DNA from: Aquibium sp. A9E412
GTDB taxonomy: Bacteria > Pseudomonadota > Alphaproteobacteria > Rhizobiales > Rhizobiaceae
Length of the DNA: 33,676 nucleotides
Assembly: GCF_030398335.1 (NCBI RefSeq)
Contig: NZ_JAOAOP010000041.1
Location: 1 to 33,676, forward strand
Direction of reading: 5' to 3'
Part shown: in pieces, positions 9,314-18,036 of the stretch
How positions within the stretch are numbered: the first letter of the stretch is position 1
Layout of the letters: each line of letters opens with the position of its first letter
Program-made: the position numbers and the translations under genes
Notes under the pieces: generated by a model
The model's input: only the letters and a program-made list of their open reading frames with translations
The model's database searches: none
What the model was told of the DNA's origin: nothing

Positions 9314-9988
9314 TCAGCGCAGCCGCTTCGGCCGCGCCTCGGCGAGCTCGCCGTTGAGGCGCCGGTCGAGATAGTCGGCGCATTCCTCGACCAGCGTGTC
9401 GATCGTGTCGCCGTAGAAGTGGTTGGCGCCGGGCAGCGTCTTCTGGGTGATGGTGATGCCCTTCTGCGACTGCAGCTTGTCGACCAGACCCTGCACGTCC
9501 TTGGCCGGCGCCACCTTGTCGGCGTCGCCGTGGATGATCAGGCCCGAGGAGGGGCAGGGCGCCAGGAACGAGAAATCGTAGATGTTGGGCTGCGGCGAGA
9601 TCGAGATGAAGCCCTCGATCTCCGGCCGGCGCATGAGAAGCTGCATGCCGATCCAGGCGCCGAAGGAATAGCCGGCGACCCAGCAGCTCTTGGAATCGGG
9701 ATGCAGCGACTGCACCCAGTCGAGCGCGGCGGCGGCGTCGGAGAGCTCGCCCGTGCCGTGGTCGAAGGCGCCCTGGCTGCGGCCGATGCCGCGGAAATTG
9801 AAGCGCAGCACCGTGAAGCCGCGCTTCTGGAACATGTAGAACAGATCGTAGACGATCTTGTTGTTCATCGTGCCGCCGAACTGCGGGTGCGGATGCAGGA
9901 TCAGCGCGATCGGCGCGCTCTTCTCCTTCGACGGCTGGTAGCGGCCTTCGAGACGGCCGGCGGGGCCGGTGAAAATGACCTCGGGCAT
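9314..9988 (-). CDS. Small alpha/beta hydrolase (dienelactone-hydrolase-like)
   Basis: Predicted cytoplasmic serine hydrolase of 224 residues; the substrate is unknown. The nucleophile elbow is GYSFG with S108, the acid is probably D155 in HGDAD, and the base is H190 in GANHFY. The early [10 protein letters not shown] loop and [10 protein letters not shown] motif are typical of a conserved alphaproteobacterial group that often sits next to the suf operon. Start ATG 9986-9988. It is divergent from the suf operon, with the promoter region between 9989 and 10217 shared. There is no signal peptide. Confidence 0.88.
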   Translation of the reverse strand: MPEVIFTGPAGRLEGRYQPSKEKSAPIALILHPHPQFGGTMNNKIVYDLFYMFQKRGFTVLRFNFRGIGRSQGAFDHGTGELSDAAAALDWVQSLHPDSKSCWVAGYSFGAWIGMQLLMRRPEIEGFISISPQPNIYDFSFLAPCPSSGLIIHGDADKVAPAKDVQGLVDKLQSQKGITITQKTLPGANHFYGDTIDTLVEECADYLDRRLNGELAEARPKRLR

Positions 9989-10047
9989 GAAAACTCCACG
10001 ACGGTGCGCCCGGTGGCAGCAGGCGTGCGCGGCACCTCCGACTGCCC

Positions 10048-10076
10048 TTGACGCGACGCCACTGCCTCCATAGAAC
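10048..10076 (+). promoter_or_regulatory. Candidate suf operon promoter
   Basis: TTGACG at 10048-10053 and TAGAAC at 10071-10076 are separated by exactly 17 bases. This is a good -35 and a fair -10 for the housekeeping sigma factor. The predicted transcription start would fall inside the adjacent Irr-type box at 10081-10097. Confidence 0.55.
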
Positions 10077-10080
10077 CTAG

Positions 10081-10097
10081 TTTAGAACCGTTCAAAA
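10081..10097 (+). promoter_or_regulatory. Irr-type iron control element (ICE box) of the suf operon
   Basis: TTTAGAACCGTTCAAAA matches the published rhizobial Irr consensus TTTAGAA-N3-TTCTAAA at 13 of 14 fixed positions. With flanks it is a 19-base near-perfect palindrome (10080-10098). It begins 5 bases after the candidate -10 hexamer, so a bound regulator would block transcription start. Irr itself is not in the window. Regulation of suf genes by Irr or RirA is established in rhizobia; the specific assignment here is inference. Confidence 0.7.
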
Positions 10098-10217
10098 CTG
10101 CGGAACGCATGCCCCGCAATCGGCAGACGGCGTAGATAGGACGGCTGACCTTGCATGTTCAAGGAAATAAAGCGGCCGCAGCCGAGCGCCTGCCGCCGCC
10201 GCAAACGCAGGACGCCG

Positions 10218-11381
10218 ATGGCTGAGGCGCGCACCTATCTCGACCACAACGCGACGGCGCCGCTCGAGCCGGCGGCGAAGGCCGCCATGCTGGCCGCGCT
10301 GGAGGCCGGCGGCAACGCCTCCTCGGTGCACGGCGCGGGGCGGGCGGCGCGGGCGGCGGTCGAGGCGGCGCGCCGGCAGGTGGCCGCCCTCGTCGGGGCC
10401 GCGGCGCAGAACGTCGTCTTCACCTCCGGCGCCAGCGAGGCGGCTTCGACCCTGCTGACGCCGGACTGGACGGTGGGGCGCGGCGCGCTCGTCGCGGCGC
10501 ATCTCTATGTCGCGGCGGCCGACCATCCCTGTCTGCTCGGCGGCGGCCGTTTCGCGCCGGAGCGGGTGACGCGGATCGGCGTCGATTCGCACGGCGTGGT
10601 CGACCTGGCCGCGCTCGAGGCCGCGCTCGCCCGCCACGACCGGGCGGCCGGCGTGCCGCTGGTCGCCATGCACGCGGCCAACAACGAGACCGGCGTCATC
10701 CAGCCGATGGCCGAGATCGGCCGCCTGGCGAAGGCGGCGGGCGGGCTCACCGTGTTCGACGCGGTGCAGGCGGCGGGCCGGATTCCGCTCGACATCTCTG
10801 AGGGTTATGCGGACTTCCTCATTCTGTCGTCGCACAAGATCGGTGGGCCGATGGGCGCCGGCGCCATCGTCGCTGCCTCCGACCTGACGCGGCCGCGGCC
10901 GCTGGTCGCCGGCGGCGGCCAGGAGCGCGGCCAGCGCGGCGGCACGGAGAACGTGCCGGCGATCGCCGGCTTCGGCGCCGCGGCCGAGCGGGCGGCGGCC
11001 GGTCTGGCCGAGATGCCGCGCGTGGCGGCGCTGCGCGACCGCTTCGAGGCGGCGGTCGCCGCGCTGGCGCCCGACGCCGTGTTCTACGGCCGCGCCGCGC
11101 CGCGGCTCGCCAACACCAGCTTCTTCGCCATTCCCGGGCTGAAGGCCGAGACGGCGCAGATCGCCTTCGATCTCGCCGGCGTGGCGCTGTCGGCCGGCTC
11201 GGCCTGCTCGTCGGGCAAGGTGGGGCCGAGCCACGTGCTGGCGGCGATGGGCGAGGGCGACCAGGCGGGCGCGCTGCGCGTCTCGCTCGGGCGGGCCAGT
11301 GGCGAGGACGATCTGGCGGCCTTCCGCGCCGCGCTCGACGGCATCGTGGCGCGCCGCAGGCGCCGCGCCGCGGCGGCCTGA
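10218..11381 (+). CDS. sufS2: Cysteine desulfurase, NifS/IscS-type, first gene of suf operon
   Basis: PLP enzyme that takes sulfur from cysteine as a persulfide, 387 residues from ATG 10218. That start has AGGA about 7 bases upstream and begins just before the conserved YLDHNATAPL. An upstream in-frame ATG at 10155 would add 21 basic residues. The PLP lysine is in LSSHKIGGPMG, and the persulfide cysteine is C330 in the long-loop motif SACSSG, which marks group I (IscS/NifS) enzymes. It differs from the SufS-type enzyme later in the same operon. The known Agrobacterium operon sufS2BCDS1XA has the same order. It should act in the cytosol. Confidence 0.9.
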   Translation: MAEARTYLDHNATAPLEPAAKAAMLAALEAGGNASSVHGAGRAARAAVEAARRQVAALVGAAAQNVVFTSGASEAASTLLTPDWTVGRGALVAAHLYVAAADHPCLLGGGRFAPERVTRIGVDSHGVVDLAALEAALARHDRAAGVPLVAMHAANNETGVIQPMAEIGRLAKAAGGLTVFDAVQAAGRIPLDISEGYADFLILSSHKIGGPMGAGAIVAASDLTRPRPLVAGGGQERGQRGGTENVPAIAGFGAAAERAAAGLAEMPRVAALRDRFEAAVAALAPDAVFYGRAAPRLANTSFFAIPGLKAETAQIAFDLAGVALSAGSACSSGKVGPSHVLAAMGEGDQAGALRVSLGRASGEDDLAAFRAALDGIVARRRRRAAAA

Positions 11382-11419
11382 GGGAGGGTTCCGGAAAAGT
11401 GGAGGAAAACAGGCAAAAT

Positions 11420-11438
11420 TTCACCGCGCGCCGGTGAA
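11420..11438 (+). promoter_or_regulatory. Palindrome in the sufS2-sufB gap
   Basis: TTCACCG (11420-11426) and CGGTGAA (11432-11438) form a perfect 7-bp inverted repeat with a 5-base centre. It lies in the 155-base gap between the first desulfurase and sufB. It could be an operator for an internal promoter or an mRNA hairpin. It matches no regulator box I know. Confidence 0.35.
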
Positions 11439-11536
11439 TCCGCGCTTCGGGCGCACTAGATAGGGCGTACGCTGTCAAGCGGCGCTGTGGTTTGAAAACT
11501 GCCGGGCCTTGACCCCGGCCAGGATGGAGAACGCTG

Positions 11537-13078
11537 ATGCCTGCTGTGCAGGAGACCATCGAGCAGGTCCGCAAGATCGACGTGGACCAGTACAAATACG
11601 GTTTCGAGACCCTCATCGAATCCGACAAGGCCCCCAAGGGCCTCGACGAGGACACCATCCGCTTCATCTCGGCCAAGAAGGGCGAGCCGGAGTGGATGAC
11701 CGAGTGGCGGCTCGGCGCCTACCGGCGCTGGCTGACGATGACCGAGCCGAGCTGGGCGCGCGTCAGCTATCCGAAGATCGACTTCCAGGACATCCACTAC
11801 TACGCCGCGCCGAAGACGCAGGCGGGCCCGAGCTCGCTCGACGAGGTCGACCCGGAGCTGCTGCGCACCTACGAGAAGCTCGGCATCCCGCTCAAGGAGC
11901 AGGAGATCCTCGCCGGCGTGCGCAAGATGGGCGAGCCGAGCGCGCTCGACGGCGAGGCGGACGGCGACGGCGAGGCCGGCGACAACGTCTACCAGTCGGG
12001 CCGCGTGGCGGTCGACGCGGTGTTCGATTCGGTCTCGGTGGTCACCACCTTCAAGAAGGAGCTCGCCAAGGCGGGCGTCATCTTCTGCTCGATCTCGGAG
12101 GCGATCCGCGACCATCCCGAGCTGGTGCGCAAGTATCTCGGCTCGGTGGTGCCGGTCAGCGACAACTACTATGCGACGCTGAATTCGGCCGTGTTCACCG
12201 ACGGCTCCTTCGTCTTCGTGCCGAAGGGCGTGCGCTGCCCGATGGAGCTGTCGACCTATTTCCGCATCAACGAGAAGAACACCGGCCAGTTCGAGCGCAC
12301 GCTGATCATCGCCGAGGAGGGCGCCTACGTCTCCTATCTGGAGGGCTGCACGGCGCCGCAGCGCGACGAGAACCAGCTGCACGCGGCGGTGGTCGAGCTG
12401 ATCGCCCTCGACGACGCGGAGATCAAGTACTCCACGGTGCAGAACTGGTACCCCGGCGACGCCGAGGGCAAGGGCGGCATCTACAACTTCGTCACCAAGC
12501 GCGGCGACTGCCGCGGCCGCAACTCGAAGATCTCCTGGACCCAGGTCGAGACCGGTTCGGCGATCACCTGGAAGTACCCGTCCTGCATCCTGCGCGGCGA
12601 CAACTCGCGCGGCGAGTTCTACTCGATCGCCGTGTCGAACGGCCACCAGCAGATCGATTCGGGCACCAAGATGATCCATCTCGGCAAGAACACGTCGAGC
12701 CGCATCATCTCCAAGGGCATCTCGGCCGGCAAGTCGAACAACACCTATCGCGGCCAGGTGTCGGCGCACCGCAAGGCGGCCAACGCGCGCAACTTCACGC
12801 AGTGCGATTCGCTGCTGATCGGCAACGACTGCGGCGCCCACACGGTGCCCTACATCGAGGCCAAGAACGCCACCGCGCAGTTCGAGCACGAGGCCACCAC
12901 CTCGAAGATCTCCGAGGACCAGCTGTTCTACGTCATGCAGCGCGGCATCCCGGAGGAGGAGGCGATCGCGCTGATCGTCAACGGCTTCGTCAAGGACGTC
13001 ATCCAGGAGCTGCCGATGGAGTTCGCCGTCGAGGCGCAGAAGCTGATCGGCATCTCGCTCGAAGGCTCGGTGGGATAA
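11537..13078 (+). CDS. sufB: Fe-S scaffold subunit SufB
   Basis: Core subunit of the cytosolic SufBC2D scaffold on which Fe-S clusters are built. The 513 residues match alphaproteobacterial SufB. C423 (NFTQCDSLL) and E452 (FEHEATT) are 29 residues apart, the same spacing as the functional C405/E434 pair of E. coli SufB. The C-terminal half is the right-handed beta-helix segment. Start ATG 11537 follows the GATGGAGAA region. It sits 155 bases after sufS2 and 167 bases before sufC, the two widest gaps in the operon. Confidence 0.97.
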   Translation: MPAVQETIEQVRKIDVDQYKYGFETLIESDKAPKGLDEDTIRFISAKKGEPEWMTEWRLGAYRRWLTMTEPSWARVSYPKIDFQDIHYYAAPKTQAGPSSLDEVDPELLRTYEKLGIPLKEQEILAGVRKMGEPSALDGEADGDGEAGDNVYQSGRVAVDAVFDSVSVVTTFKKELAKAGVIFCSISEAIRDHPELVRKYLGSVVPVSDNYYATLNSAVFTDGSFVFVPKGVRCPMELSTYFRINEKNTGQFERTLIIAEEGAYVSYLEGCTAPQRDENQLHAAVVELIALDDAEIKYSTVQNWYPGDAEGKGGIYNFVTKRGDCRGRNSKISWTQVETGSAITWKYPSCILRGDNSRGEFYSIAVSNGHQQIDSGTKMIHLGKNTSSRIISKGISAGKSNNTYRGQVSAHRKAANARNFTQCDSLLIGNDCGAHTVPYIEAKNATAQFEHEATTSKISEDQLFYVMQRGIPEEEAIALIVNGFVKDVIQELPMEFAVEAQKLIGISLEGSVG

Positions 13079-13106
13079 CGGACATCGCCGGCACGCGCCC
13101 CGCGTT

Positions 13107-13121
13107 TCCCGCTCGGCGGGA
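13107..13121 (+). other. Hairpin in the sufB-sufC gap
   Basis: TCCCGC (13107-13112) and GCGGGA (13116-13121) form a 6-bp stem with a 3-base loop, 28 bases after the sufB stop. Flanking CCGCG and CGCGG could extend it imperfectly. No T-tract follows. It may be a transcript-processing or partial-termination structure. Confidence 0.3.
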
Positions 13122-13245
13122 GGCGCGGCGCGGCAATGCCGGACAGGGCAACAGCGTCGCGGCATCGGGCCGGGGCCGGCAGAGCGACAACCGGCCGAAC
13201 CCCGTGGACGCACCGCGGACGTGACGATCGAAACGGGAAACGAGA

Positions 13246-14001
13246 ATGCTTGAGATCAAGAACCTGCACGCCCGCATCGCCGAGGACGGCACGGAGATCA
13301 TCCGCGGGCTCAACCTGTCGGTGAAGGCCGGCGAGGTGGCCGCCATCATGGGGCCGAACGGCTCCGGCAAGTCGACGCTGTCCTACGTGCTGGCCGGCCG
13401 CGACGACTACGAGGTCACCGAGGGCGACATCCTGTTCAACGGCGAATCGGTGCTCGAGATGGACCCGGCCGAGCGCGCCGCGGCGGGCGTTTTCCTCGCC
13501 TTCCAGTATCCGCTCGAGATTCCGGGCGTGGCCACCATGGAGTTCCTCAAGGTGGCGCTCAACGCGCAGCGCAAGGCGCGCGGCGAGGAGCCGCTCAAGA
13601 TCCCCGACCTGATGAAGCGCGTGCGCGCGGCGGCCGACGAGCTCGGCATGGACATGGCCATGCTCAAGCGGCCGCTCAATGTCGGCTTCTCCGGCGGCGA
13701 GAAGAAGCGCGCCGAGATCCTGCAGATGAAGCTGCTGGAGCCGAAGCTGTGCGTGCTCGACGAGACCGATTCCGGCCTCGACATCGACGCGCTGAAGATC
13801 GTCGCCGACGGCGTCAACGCGCTGCGCTCGCCCGACCGGGCGATGGTCGTCATCACCCACTACCAGCGGCTCTTGCAGTACATCGTGCCGGATTCGGTGC
13901 ACGTGCTCTATCGCGGCCAGGTGGTGAAGTCGGGCGACAAGGACCTCGCGCTGCAGCTCGAGGAAAAGGGTTACGCCGACCTCGTCGGCGAGGCGGCATA
14001 G
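13246..14001 (+). CDS. sufC: Fe-S assembly ATPase SufC
   Basis: ABC-type ATPase that drives conformational change of the SufBCD scaffold, 251 residues. Walker A GPNGSGKST is at residues 36-44; the Q-loop (FQYP), the signature FSGGEKKR and Walker B LCVLDETDSGLD follow in order. There are no membrane segments, as expected for this soluble member. Start ATG 13246 is preceded by GGGAAACGAG. The stop TAG (13999-14001) is 9 bases before the preferred sufD start, so the two are probably translationally coupled. Confidence 0.97.
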   Translation: MLEIKNLHARIAEDGTEIIRGLNLSVKAGEVAAIMGPNGSGKSTLSYVLAGRDDYEVTEGDILFNGESVLEMDPAERAAAGVFLAFQYPLEIPGVATMEFLKVALNAQRKARGEEPLKIPDLMKRVRAAADELGMDMAMLKRPLNVGFSGGEKKRAEILQMKLLEPKLCVLDETDSGLDIDALKIVADGVNALRSPDRAMVVITHYQRLLQYIVPDSVHVLYRGQVVKSGDKDLALQLEEKGYADLVGEAA

Positions 14002-14010
14002 GTGGCGGCG

Positions 14011-15276
14011 ATGAACGTGCAGACACAGCCCCAGCGCACCGCCGCCGAGAGCGCGCTCGTCCAGGCCTTCGCCGACCGCGTGTCGGAGCTGCCGGGCAGC
14101 GCCGCGGTGACGGTCAGGCGTGACGCGGCGGTCGAGACGTTGAAGGCCGGCCTGCCGACGCGCAAGGTCGAGGCCTGGCACTACACCGACCTCAGGCGGC
14201 TCCTGGCCAGCGTGCCGGAGTTCGCGGCGGAGAACGCGGCCGAGGCCGTGACGCCGCTGCTCGACGGCGCGGCGGTGCTGCCGCTGCTCGGCGGCGTGGC
14301 CGGCGAGGCGGCCGCCATGCCCGAGGGCGCCAGCGTCGAGCCGCTGGCACCGCGGCTGACCGACGGCAGCTTCGACGCGCTTTTGACGGCCGAGCGCGGC
14401 GACACGGTGGGAACCATCAACTCCGCCTTCGTGTCCGACGGCTTCGTGGTGCGCATCGCCGAGGGCGCGGCGCTGGCGGCGCCGCTCGAGCTGCAGAACG
14501 TGCATGCCGGCGGCCAGGCGCACGGCCGCTTCGTGGTCGAGGCGGGTGCCGGCGCGCGGGCGACCGTCATCGAGCGGCAGACCGGCGGCGGCGAGGCGCT
14601 CGTCTCCTCGGTCAGCCATCTCGAGCTCGGCGAGGGCGCCGACGTCACCTGGCTCGTCGTGCAGGAGCAGCCCGAAGACGCCACCCATCTGGCGCAGTTC
14701 CGCGCCACCCTGGCGCGCGACGCTCGGCTGACGCTGTTCGTGATGAACGCCGGCGGCCGGCTGGTGCGCCAGGAGGTGCTGGTGACGGCGGCCGGCGAGG
14801 GCAGCGAGTTCCGGCTGCGCGGCGTCAACCTGCTGGCGGGCGAGACGCATTGCGACGTCACCATGGTGCTCGACCACGACGCGCCCTCGACGGTGTCGAC
14901 CGAGACGCTGCGCAACGTGGTCACTGGCCGCGCCCGCGGCGTCTTCCAGGGCCAGATCCGGGTCGACCGCGAGGCGCAGAAGACCGACGCCAAGATGGCC
15001 TGCAACACGCTGCTGCTGTCGGACGACGGCGAGTTCTCGGCCAAGCCGGAGCTCGAGATCTTCGCCGACGACGTAGCCTGCGGGCACGGCGCCACGGTCA
15101 CCGAGATCGACCGCAACCATCTGTTCTACCTGATGGCGCGCGGCATCGACGAGAAGACGGCGCGCGGCCTCCTGGTCAAGGCGTTCCTGGCCGAGGTGAT
15201 CGAGGAGCTGGACGACGAGCCGGTGGTCGAGGCGCTCGAGGCCAAGCTCGACGCCTGGTTCGCCACACACGGCTGA
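14011..15276 (+). CDS. sufD: Fe-S scaffold subunit SufD
   Basis: Partner of SufB in the SufBC2D scaffold, about 421 residues from ATG 14011. I prefer that start because AGGTGG lies 5 bases upstream; GTG 14002 is also in frame. The N-terminal helical region includes KVEAWHYTDLRRL, which is typical of SufD. The C-terminal beta-helix carries ACNTLLLSDDG and the conserved CGHGATV segment, whose histidine is the expected SufD ligand (H360 in E. coli). It follows sufC almost without a gap and precedes sufS by 31 bases. Confidence 0.95.
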   Translation: MNVQTQPQRTAAESALVQAFADRVSELPGSAAVTVRRDAAVETLKAGLPTRKVEAWHYTDLRRLLASVPEFAAENAAEAVTPLLDGAAVLPLLGGVAGEAAAMPEGASVEPLAPRLTDGSFDALLTAERGDTVGTINSAFVSDGFVVRIAEGAALAAPLELQNVHAGGQAHGRFVVEAGAGARATVIERQTGGGEALVSSVSHLELGEGADVTWLVVQEQPEDATHLAQFRATLARDARLTLFVMNAGGRLVRQEVLVTAAGEGSEFRLRGVNLLAGETHCDVTMVLDHDAPSTVSTETLRNVVTGRARGVFQGQIRVDREAQKTDAKMACNTLLLSDDGEFSAKPELEIFADDVACGHGATVTEIDRNHLFYLMARGIDEKTARGLLVKAFLAEVIEELDDEPVVEALEAKLDAWFATHG

Positions 15277-15307
15277 GGCCGCCGCGAGAGGACGGAGGAC
15301 ACCGACG

Positions 15308-16549
15308 ATGGACCAGACCGTCGCCAACGCACCCTACGACGTCGAGGCCGTGCGCCGCGACTTCCCCATCCTGGCGCGCGAGGTCTACGGCAAGCCGCTC
15401 GTCTATCTCGACAACGGCGCCTCGGCGCAGAAGCCGCAGGCCGTCATCGACGCGGTGACGCGGGCCTATTCGCAGGAATACGCCAACGTGCACCGCGGCC
15501 TGCACTTCCTGTCCAATGCCGCGACGGAGGCCTATGAAGGCGCGCGCGAGAAGGTGCGCGCCTTCCTCAACGCCGAATCGACCGACGAGATCGTCTTCAC
15601 CAAGTCGGCGACCGAGGCGATCAACACCGTCGCCTACGGCCACGCCATGCCGTCGATCGGCGAGGGCGACGAGATCGTGCTGTCGATGATGGAGCACCAC
15701 TCCAACATCGTGCCGTGGCATTTTTTGCGCGAGCGCCAGGGCGCGAAGCTGGTCTGGGTGCCGGTCGACGACGACGGCGCCTTTCACATCGAGGCGTTCG
15801 AGAAGGCACTGAGCGCGCGCACGAAGCTGGTCGCCATCACCCACATGTCGAACGTGCTCGGCACCGTCACGCCGCTCGCCGAGATCGTGCGCATCGCCCA
15901 TGCGCGCGGCATCCCGGTGCTGGTCGACGGCAGCCAGGCGGCGGTGCACATGCCGGTCGACGTGCGGGCGCTCGGCTGCGACTTCTACGTCTTCACCGGT
16001 CACAAGCTCTACGGCCCGTCGGGCATCGGCGTGCTCTACGGCCGGCGCGACCGGCTCGCCGCGATGCGGCCCTTCCAGGGCGGCGGCGAGATGATCGAGG
16101 ACGTGTCCTTCGACGCCGTCACCTACAACGATCCGCCGCACCGCTTCGAGGCCGGCACGCCGCCGATCGTGCAGGCGATCGGGCTCGGCGCGGCGATCGA
16201 CTATGTCGAGGCGCTCGGCCGGGAGGCGATCGCCGCGCACGAGGCCGACCTCGTGGCCTACGCGCACGAGCGGCTCGGCGCGATCAACGCACTGCGCATC
16301 TTCGGCAATGCGCCGGGCAAGGGCGCCATCGTGTCCTTCGAGCTGCAGGGCATCCACGCGCACGACGTGTCGATGGTGATCGACCGCTCGGGCGTGGCGG
16401 TGAGGGCCGGCACGCACTGCGCCCAGCCGCTGCTCGAACGCTTCGGCGTGACCTCGACCTGCCGTGCCTCCTTCGGCCTCTACAACACCAGGGGCGAGAT
16501 CGACGCGCTCGCCGAAGCGCTCGACAAGGCGCGCAACTTCTTCGGGTGA
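15308..16549 (+). CDS. sufS: Cysteine desulfurase SufS
   Basis: Group II PLP-dependent cysteine desulfurase supplying sulfur to SufB, 413 residues. The PLP lysine is in FTGHKLYGPSG and the active-site cysteine is C371 in the short-loop motif RAGTHCAQPLL, diagnostic of SufS/CsdA rather than IscS. Group II enzymes usually need a SufE or SufU activator; none is encoded in this window. ATG 15308 has GGAGGACA upstream. It is in the suf operon, 4 bases before sufT. Confidence 0.96.
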   Translation: MDQTVANAPYDVEAVRRDFPILAREVYGKPLVYLDNGASAQKPQAVIDAVTRAYSQEYANVHRGLHFLSNAATEAYEGAREKVRAFLNAESTDEIVFTKSATEAINTVAYGHAMPSIGEGDEIVLSMMEHHSNIVPWHFLRERQGAKLVWVPVDDDGAFHIEAFEKALSARTKLVAITHMSNVLGTVTPLAEIVRIAHARGIPVLVDGSQAAVHMPVDVRALGCDFYVFTGHKLYGPSGIGVLYGRRDRLAAMRPFQGGGEMIEDVSFDAVTYNDPPHRFEAGTPPIVQAIGLGAAIDYVEALGREAIAAHEADLVAYAHERLGAINALRIFGNAPGKGAIVSFELQGIHAHDVSMVIDRSGVAVRAGTHCAQPLLERFGVTSTCRASFGLYNTRGEIDALAEALDKARNFFG

Positions 16550-16553
16550 AACG

Positions 16554-16943
16554 ATGACCGACACCAGCGCGAACACGACAGCCACCCAGGCGGCCGCCGG
16601 CGACGGCCAGTCCGGCTCCGCCATCCCGCAGGACGAGCTGGCGCGGCTGACCGACGACATCATCGCCGCGCTCAAGACCGTCTACGATCCGGAGATCCCG
16701 GCCGACATCTACGAGCTCGGCCTGATCTATCGCATCGACATCGAGGACGACCGCGCGGTCAAGATCGACATGACGCTGACCGCGCCGGGCTGTCCGGTCG
16801 CCGGCGAGATGCCGGGCTGGGTGGAGAACGCGGTCGCCTCCGTCGAGGGCATCTCGGACGTCGAGGTCAACATGGTGTTCGATCCGCCCTGGACGCCCGA
16901 CCGCATGTCGGAGGAGGCGCAGATCGCCGTCGGCTGGTACTGA
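16554..16943 (+). CDS. sufT: Fe-S maturation factor SufT (DUF59/MIP18 family)
   Basis: Small accessory Fe-S maturation protein, 129 residues, called SufX or SufT in related operons. A flexible N-terminus of about 25 residues precedes the DUF59 domain. It has DPEIP at 45-49, YELGLIY, and the conserved cysteine C80 in TAPGC, followed by the C-terminal VFDPPWTPDRMSEEA. The start ATG 16554 overlaps no gene and lies 4 bases after the sufS stop, indicating coupling. Family members help mature or hand over clusters; they are not core scaffold. Confidence 0.93.
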   Translation: MTDTSANTTATQAAAGDGQSGSAIPQDELARLTDDIIAALKTVYDPEIPADIYELGLIYRIDIEDDRAVKIDMTLTAPGCPVAGEMPGWVENAVASVEGISDVEVNMVFDPPWTPDRMSEEAQIAVGWY

Positions 16944-17013
16944 GCCGGGCTTGCGTGCGGCGCGCCGGCGGCCCATCTTTCGGATTGAGGCCGCAACGCC
17001 AAGGGAGAAGACG

Positions 17014-17397
17014 ATGGGCAGATTTGCCGTCATCAGCCTGACCGACGCCGCCGCGCGGCGCGTGCGCGAGATCATGGCGACGCGCGAGCAGGCGGCCGGA
17101 ATCCGCGTCGGCATCCGCAAGGGCGGCTGCGCCGGCATGGAGTACACGGTCGACCTGGTCAACGCGCCGGACCCCAAAGACGACCACGTCGAGCGCGACG
17201 GGGCGCATGTCTACGTCGCGCCGGAGGCCGCGCTGTTCCTGCTCGGCACCGAGATGGACTTCGAGGAGACGAAGCTGCGCACCGGCTTCACCTTCAACAA
17301 CCCGAACCAGACCTCGGCCTGCGGCTGCGGCGAATCGATCGAGCTCAAGCCGGCCGACCTGAAGGCGCTGGCCGAGGCGCGCGCCGGCCAGGCGTGA
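17014..17397 (+). CDS. sufA: A-type Fe-S carrier SufA (HesB/IscA family)
   Basis: Carrier that accepts clusters from SufBCD and passes them to apo-proteins, 127 residues. The three cluster-binding cysteines are present: C39 (GGCAGMEY), C103 and C105 (ACGCGES). Start ATG 17014 has AGGGAGA 5 bases upstream; an upstream in-frame ATG would add an Arg-rich tail not seen in the family. It is the last gene of the suf operon, 70 bases after sufT. Confidence 0.95.
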   Translation: MGRFAVISLTDAAARRVREIMATREQAAGIRVGIRKGGCAGMEYTVDLVNAPDPKDDHVERDGAHVYVAPEAALFLLGTEMDFEETKLRTGFTFNNPNQTSACGCGESIELKPADLKALAEARAGQA

Positions 17398-17406
17398 GCG
17401 GTTTCC

Positions 17407-17435
17407 CGCGACGCGCCGCGAGGCAGCGCGTCGCG
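17407..17435. terminator. Hairpin at the end of the suf operon
   Basis: A perfect 10-bp inverted repeat (17407-17416 with 17426-17435) with a 9-base loop starts 9 bases after the sufA stop. It is in the convergent gap with the GFA-family gene. No T-run follows on the plus strand. A smaller GGGCG/CGCCC-type hairpin follows near 17460-17475. Confidence 0.45.
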
Positions 17436-17502
17436 ACGACGAACCGGTGCCGACCGGCAGGGCGGTGAACGCCCGGGCGGCGCCACCCCGGCGCCTGGCC
17501 GC

Positions 17503-17997
17503 TCAATCCGCCCAGAGCCCGTGCCGGCGGTGCCACGCCGCGATCGACAGGCGCGGGTAGCCGTCATAGGCCTCGTCCTGCGGCCCGATTGCCGGCACCA
17601 CCCACGACGCCTTGTCCTTGAGCATCAGATGCACCCGGTGCGGCGGCACCGGCAGCGGGCTGTCGATCGCCGAGGCGAACGGATGCACGAGCTCCGGCCA
17701 GTCGGGATCGTAAAGCCACAGGCCGGCGCCGCAGCGGCGGCAGAAGCGGCGCTCGCCGGTCGAGATCCGGCAGCCGCCGTCCTCCTCGATCGCCGCCCGG
17801 TAGAGACCGAGTTCGCTCTCCTCGCCTTCCAGCGCCAGCGTGCCGGCGAGGCCGGCCAGGTTGATCGCGTAGCCGCCGCCGCCCTGCTGCTTGCGGCAGA
17901 TCGAGCAGTAGCAGAGCTGGTAGGGCACCGGCGTGTGGCTGGCGAGCGAGAACGCCAGCGCACCGCAGCGGCACGAACCCTTGAGCGTTTCGGGCAT
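17503..17997 (-). CDS. GFA/CENP-V family zinc protein
   Basis: Member of the glutathione-dependent formaldehyde-activating (GFA/CENP-V) fold, 164 residues. Zinc-ligand cysteines are visible: C9 and C11 (CRC), C29, C31 and C34 (CYCSIC), and C86 and C89 (FCRRCGAGLW). The family name comes from S-hydroxymethylglutathione synthase, but most members have no proven function and I do not assign formaldehyde chemistry here. The start ATG 17995-17997 is fixed by the family N-terminus (GSCRCG). It is convergent with sufA and divergent from the TfoX-domain gene, with 39 bases between starts. Confidence 0.88.
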   Translation of the reverse strand: MPETLKGSCRCGALAFSLASHTPVPYQLCYCSICRKQQGGGGYAINLAGLAGTLALEGEESELGLYRAAIEEDGGCRISTGERRFCRRCGAGLWLYDPDWPELVHPFASAIDSPLPVPPHRVHLMLKDKASWVVPAIGPQDEAYDGYPRLSIAAWHRRHGLWAD

Positions 17998-18036
17998 CGG
18001 TGGTTTCCTCTCGGCGCGTGTTGCGGGGAGCGAGCC

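Noticed and set aside
10146-10161. TGA...TCA resembling a RirA iron-responsive (IRO) box before sufS2
   Set aside because: The spacing is 10, not the consensus 9, and the half-sites are only three bases long.
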